From NCBI GenBank assembly GCA_910579725.1, contig CAJTUD010000092.1, positions 1 to 7,976 of the forward strand: DNA of 7,976 bases. The letters run 5' to 3'. Below are positions 6,443-7,976 of this stretch, one piece after another (the stretch's first letter is position 1; every line of letters begins with the position of its first letter). Both the position numbers and the translations under genes were made by a program. Source of the stretch: an uncultured Oscillospiraceae bacterium (lineage in GTDB: Bacteria > Bacillota > Clostridia > Oscillospirales > Oscillospiraceae). Under the pieces are notes generated by a model that was not told where the DNA came from, ran no database searches, and saw nothing but the letters and a program-made list of their open reading frames with translations.

Positions 6443-7443
6443 ACATTTATTGTCCTTTCTATTTGATTTAATAAGTCCGCCATTGCGGAAGAAATGCTTT
6501 CAAAACGCTGCCGGACAAACTCAAACTGCACTTTGGAGATGTGGGGGAACACGATAGTACAAAAGGGGTCGTGATACCACGCGAAGCCTTTATGAAAGGT
6601 CTGCACAAAGCCGTCAATGTCTGCCAGGAGCGTATCCGGCGTGTAGCTGCAATCCTTGTCGGGATTTTTCAGGTCGGCTATGGATTCCTCCAAGGTGTCA
6701 TAGTGTTTGTCGCCCAGCGAATAGGGAACCGTGGGCGATGCCGGCGGTTCTGTAACCGGCTCTGCGGCCCGTTCCGGCGGTTTGGATGGTTTTGGCGGTT
6801 CTGCCGGGGGAAATTCGTCTGCTGACCTGATTTCCCCAGCCGCCAGCTGCGCGGCGGCTTGTTCCTGCTGTTCCGGCTCCATGCGGGACAGCTTTACCAA
6901 GTCCTTTTTCTTGATTTTGCGGTCGGCATCCTGAATGATTTCCTGCGCCCTTGGGGTCATATCCCTTGCAATCTGGATTTTTTCCTCCACGGAACGGGTT
7001 GAAATGCCCAGCTTGTCTGCTGTGTCGCGTACAAAAGATTTGTCAGAATCAGAACGCGCCCGGCGCGTTCTGATTTTTTCACTCTTTCGGTCGCCGCCGT
7101 TTTTCACCTGCGGATGCAGCATTTCATAGATTTCCTTGCGCCGCAGAAGCAGCTTTCCAAACTCCAGGGTTTCCAGATCAGCCCGCACAAAGTTCTCGTC
7201 TATCTCGGCAAGTTCCGCCTGCAAGCCCTCCAAACTGCTGACATTGCACTCGATTTCCGCCCAGCCAAGCAGCTTTGCCGCTTCCAGCCGGTGCAGTCCG
7301 GCAATCAGGATATAGTCCCGGTCAACCGTGATGGGGTTTAACAGCCCCACCGCCGAAATGCTGTCCGCCAGTTCCCGCACGGCATCCGGGAGGGCTTCCC
7401 GCCGTCCTGAATTGACCTGGATGCGGTCAATGTTTACCTGCAT
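6439..7443 (-). CDS. ParB/Spo0J-like protein with ParB N-terminal domain
   Basis: A 334-aa ParB-like protein. The N-terminal ParB domain (about 1-95) has SIDRI-type IDRIQV, LADSISAVGLLNPITV (26-40) and the box IAGLHRLEAAKLLGW (47-61). A central helical region includes GGDRKSEK (116-123) and a helix-turn-helix-like DTADKLGISTRSVEEKIQIA (140-159). A basic/glutamine-rich helix and a Pro-rich linker (about 211-240) follow, then a C-terminal domain (about 242-334) I do not recognise. Family role: CTP-dependent or related DNA-binding proteins of chromosome and plasmid partition; many element-borne relatives are regulators. The frame is open to an ATG at 7548, but the ATG at 7441-7443 follows AAAGAGGTGA and begins exactly at the conserved fold, so I prefer it. 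No ParA is visible nearby. The coding region holds a 29-base perfect palindrome (7047-7075) over residues 123-133, a spot where the protein looks like an insertion (RTRRARSDSD). Confidence 0.88.
   Translation of the reverse strand: MQVNIDRIQVNSGRREALPDAVRELADSISAVGLLNPITVDRDYILIAGLHRLEAAKLLGWAEIECNVSSLEGLQAELAEIDENFVRADLETLEFGKLLLRRKEIYEMLHPQVKNGGDRKSEKIRTRRARSDSDKSFVRDTADKLGISTRSVEEKIQIARDMTPRAQEIIQDADRKIKKKDLVKLSRMEPEQQEQAAAQLAAGEIRSADEFPPAEPPKPSKPPERAAEPVTEPPASPTVPYSLGDKHYDTLEESIADLKNPDKDCSYTPDTLLADIDGFVQTFHKGFAWYHDPFCTIVFPHISKVQFEFVRQRFESISSAMADLLNQIERTINV
7047..7079 (+). repeat. Perfect 13-bp inverted repeat with T-run inside the ParB-like gene
   Basis: AATCAGAACGCGC (7047-7059), a 3-base loop CCG, then GCGCGTTCTGATT (7063-7075), followed on the + strand by six T residues (7074-7079). 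Read on the + strand this has the shape of an intrinsic terminator, antisense to the gene. In the sense direction it is a strong hairpin in the mRNA without a T-tract after it. It could be a small palindromic insertion, a terminator for antisense transcripts, or a binding site. Confidence 0.7.
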
Positions 7444-7671
7444 TTTTATCACCTCTTTCGGCCACAGCCGCTTTATTTGTTTTTCCTGCCGGATGAAACA
7501 CGTTGCGCCGCCGGTTTGCCTGGTGGCGTAAAGTCTTGCATCCCGCAAGAAAGGAGAAGCCCGCGCGGTCTGTTTTGCGCCCCCATTCTGTGAGGGAATG
7601 TGACCGGCGCGGGTTCCTCTTTGATGCCTTTCTTAAAAATCTGTGCCGTATTATCAGGCGGCATGACCGCC
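7444..7671 (-). other. Structured GC-rich non-coding leader before the ParB-like gene
   Basis: About 230 bases without a convincing gene. An imperfect long inverted repeat joins 7552-7570 with 7602-7620 (core CCCGCGCGGTC at 7560-7570 against GACCGGCGCGGG at 7602-7613, one extra base). Inside its loop CATTC (7584-7588) and GAATG (7596-7600) can pair. TCTTGC/GCAAGA (7534-7539, 7545-7550) and AGGCGG/CCGCCT (7656-7661, 7667-7672) form further short hairpins. A weak GATAAT occurs near 7651 on the - strand, but no good -35 is seen. A 97-codon - strand frame (7473-7766) and a + strand frame cross here but neither has recognisable features. Confidence 0.45.
7449..7458 (-). promoter_or_regulatory. Ribosome binding site of the ParB-like gene
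   Basis: AAAGAGGTGA on the - strand, a close match to the 16S anti-Shine-Dalgarno complement, lies 5-8 bases before the ATG at 7443. It decides this start over the in-frame ATG at 7548. Confidence 0.8.
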
Positions 7672-7976
7672 TTACTGCTCATCCCCGGCACGGGAGTATG
7701 CAAGCCCGGTGTGGCACTCCGGCGCGATACCGACAGACGGCGGCGGCAGGTGACGAAGCTGCCCATACCAGTCCCTCAGTACCTCCCTTTTACCCTGCGA
7801 TACGGGTGTTTGCGGTGCATCCCGCGTCTGCGGCGCTGCCATGCGCCGGACAGCCATGCCGGTATCGCTCGTGCCTTTGATGTGATCGGTTTGACGGACA
7901 GGGGCAGAGGTTTTCACCCCCTTTCGCTGTCCCTGGCCGCAGGCAGTCGTGGCGTGGAATGGCTGATGCAGGATGC
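7672..7976 (-). CDS. Possible C-terminal part of an unrecognised protein
   Basis: A - strand frame enters from the right edge and stays open for 100 codons to a TAA at 7672-7674. The end of the product reads REVLRDWYGQLRHLPPPS and finishes AYSRAGDEQ. I do not recognise it. It is rich in Gln, Arg, Pro and Thr, has mostly G or C in third codon positions, and lies on the same strand as the other genes, which mildly favours coding. Against this, other frames are also open here because the DNA is GC-rich. A short hairpin sits right at its stop codon. It could be the tail of a larger gene beyond the window or chance. Confidence 0.35.
   Translation of the reverse strand, partial: ILHQPFHATTACGQGQRKGVKTSAPVRQTDHIKGTSDTGMAVRRMAAPQTRDAPQTPVSQGKREVLRDWYGQLRHLPPPSVGIAPECHTGLAYSRAGDEQ

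Larger units (their letters stand above)
292..7976. mobile_element. Integrative element with triple serine recombinases (one end)
   Basis: This is the proposed extent of the inserted element within the window; it continues past the right edge. Three large serine recombinases lie at its extreme left end, with the last stop codon only about 70 bases from the point where the tyrosine integrase is interrupted. That is the usual position of a recombinase gene relative to its attachment site. ParB-like genes behind them fit an integrative conjugative or mobilizable element. No relaxase, coupling protein or cargo gene is seen, so the transfer class cannot be stated. The left boundary is inferred from loss of integrase homology and a change in base composition. 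The other end is not visible, so the target duplication or att core cannot be confirmed. Confidence 0.65.

Noticed and set aside
7473..7766. A 97-codon - strand frame between the edge and the ParB-like gene
   Set aside because: Composition is Pro/Arg/Ser-rich without motif, it has no clear ribosome site and it overlaps the structured inverted repeats. It is more likely non-coding.
7503..7976. Long + strand frames at the right edge (7503-7880, and one open from an ATG at 7624 to the window end)
   Set aside because: No ribosome binding site, no recognisable motif, and opposite in strand to all neighbours. GC-rich DNA often leaves such frames open by chance. The frame beginning at 7624 could only be judged with sequence beyond the window.
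1..7976. CRISPR array, tRNA or rRNA genes
   Set aside because: No regularly spaced repeats and no recognisable tRNA or rRNA sequence were seen on either strand by reading; a tRNAscan or covariance search was not possible.

Overview
The window looks like one end of an integrative mobile element from a gut-type Firmicute (class Clostridia, Lachnospiraceae or Oscillospiraceae-like). The evidence is strong AGGAGG-type ribosome binding sites, moderately high GC, serine recombinases of the Clostridia type, and a small protein resembling DUF6870. The species cannot be fixed from sequence alone.

Left edge (about 2-292, + strand): the C-terminal part of a tyrosine integrase from another element. It reads cleanly up to the H-x-x-R active-site motif (HDIRH) and then loses all resemblance to the family. 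The nucleophile tyrosine is gone. DNA composition changes from AT-rich to GC-rich just after this point. The simplest reading is that the element filling the rest of the window inserted into an older integrase gene, giving nested elements with the junction near 285-300.

Middle (362-5154, - strand): three different, complete large serine recombinases in one tightly packed operon, called here recA, recB and recC in order of transcription (positional labels, not standard symbols; recA is not the RecA repair protein). Spacing is a 1-nt gap (recA/recB) and an 8-nt overlap (recB/recC). All three keep the catalytic serine, the S/T-R-x-G-R arginine motif and a four-cysteine zinc ribbon. A good promoter (TTGACT, 17 bp, TATACT with extended -10) lies at 5244-5272. 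Its leader folds into a long hairpin that buries the first Shine-Dalgarno sequence and is followed by seven U residues directly before the ATG. This resembles an attenuator or translational gate for the whole recombinase operon.

Right part (5285-7443, - strand): two ParB-fold proteins joined by a 4-nt ATGA overlap (a ParB/Spo0J-like protein and a DUF6551-like protein), a hairpin, then the 73-aa DUF6870-like protein just ahead of the recombinase promoter. No ParA is visible. From 7444 to the edge there is a structured, GC-rich non-coding stretch and a weakly supported open frame that enters from beyond the window.

Together this reads as an integration/excision module (three recombinases plus a possible small accessory protein) next to a maintenance or regulatory module (ParB-like pair). 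The most unusual points are the triple recombinase set, the hairpin gate before it, and the interrupted integrase at the junction.
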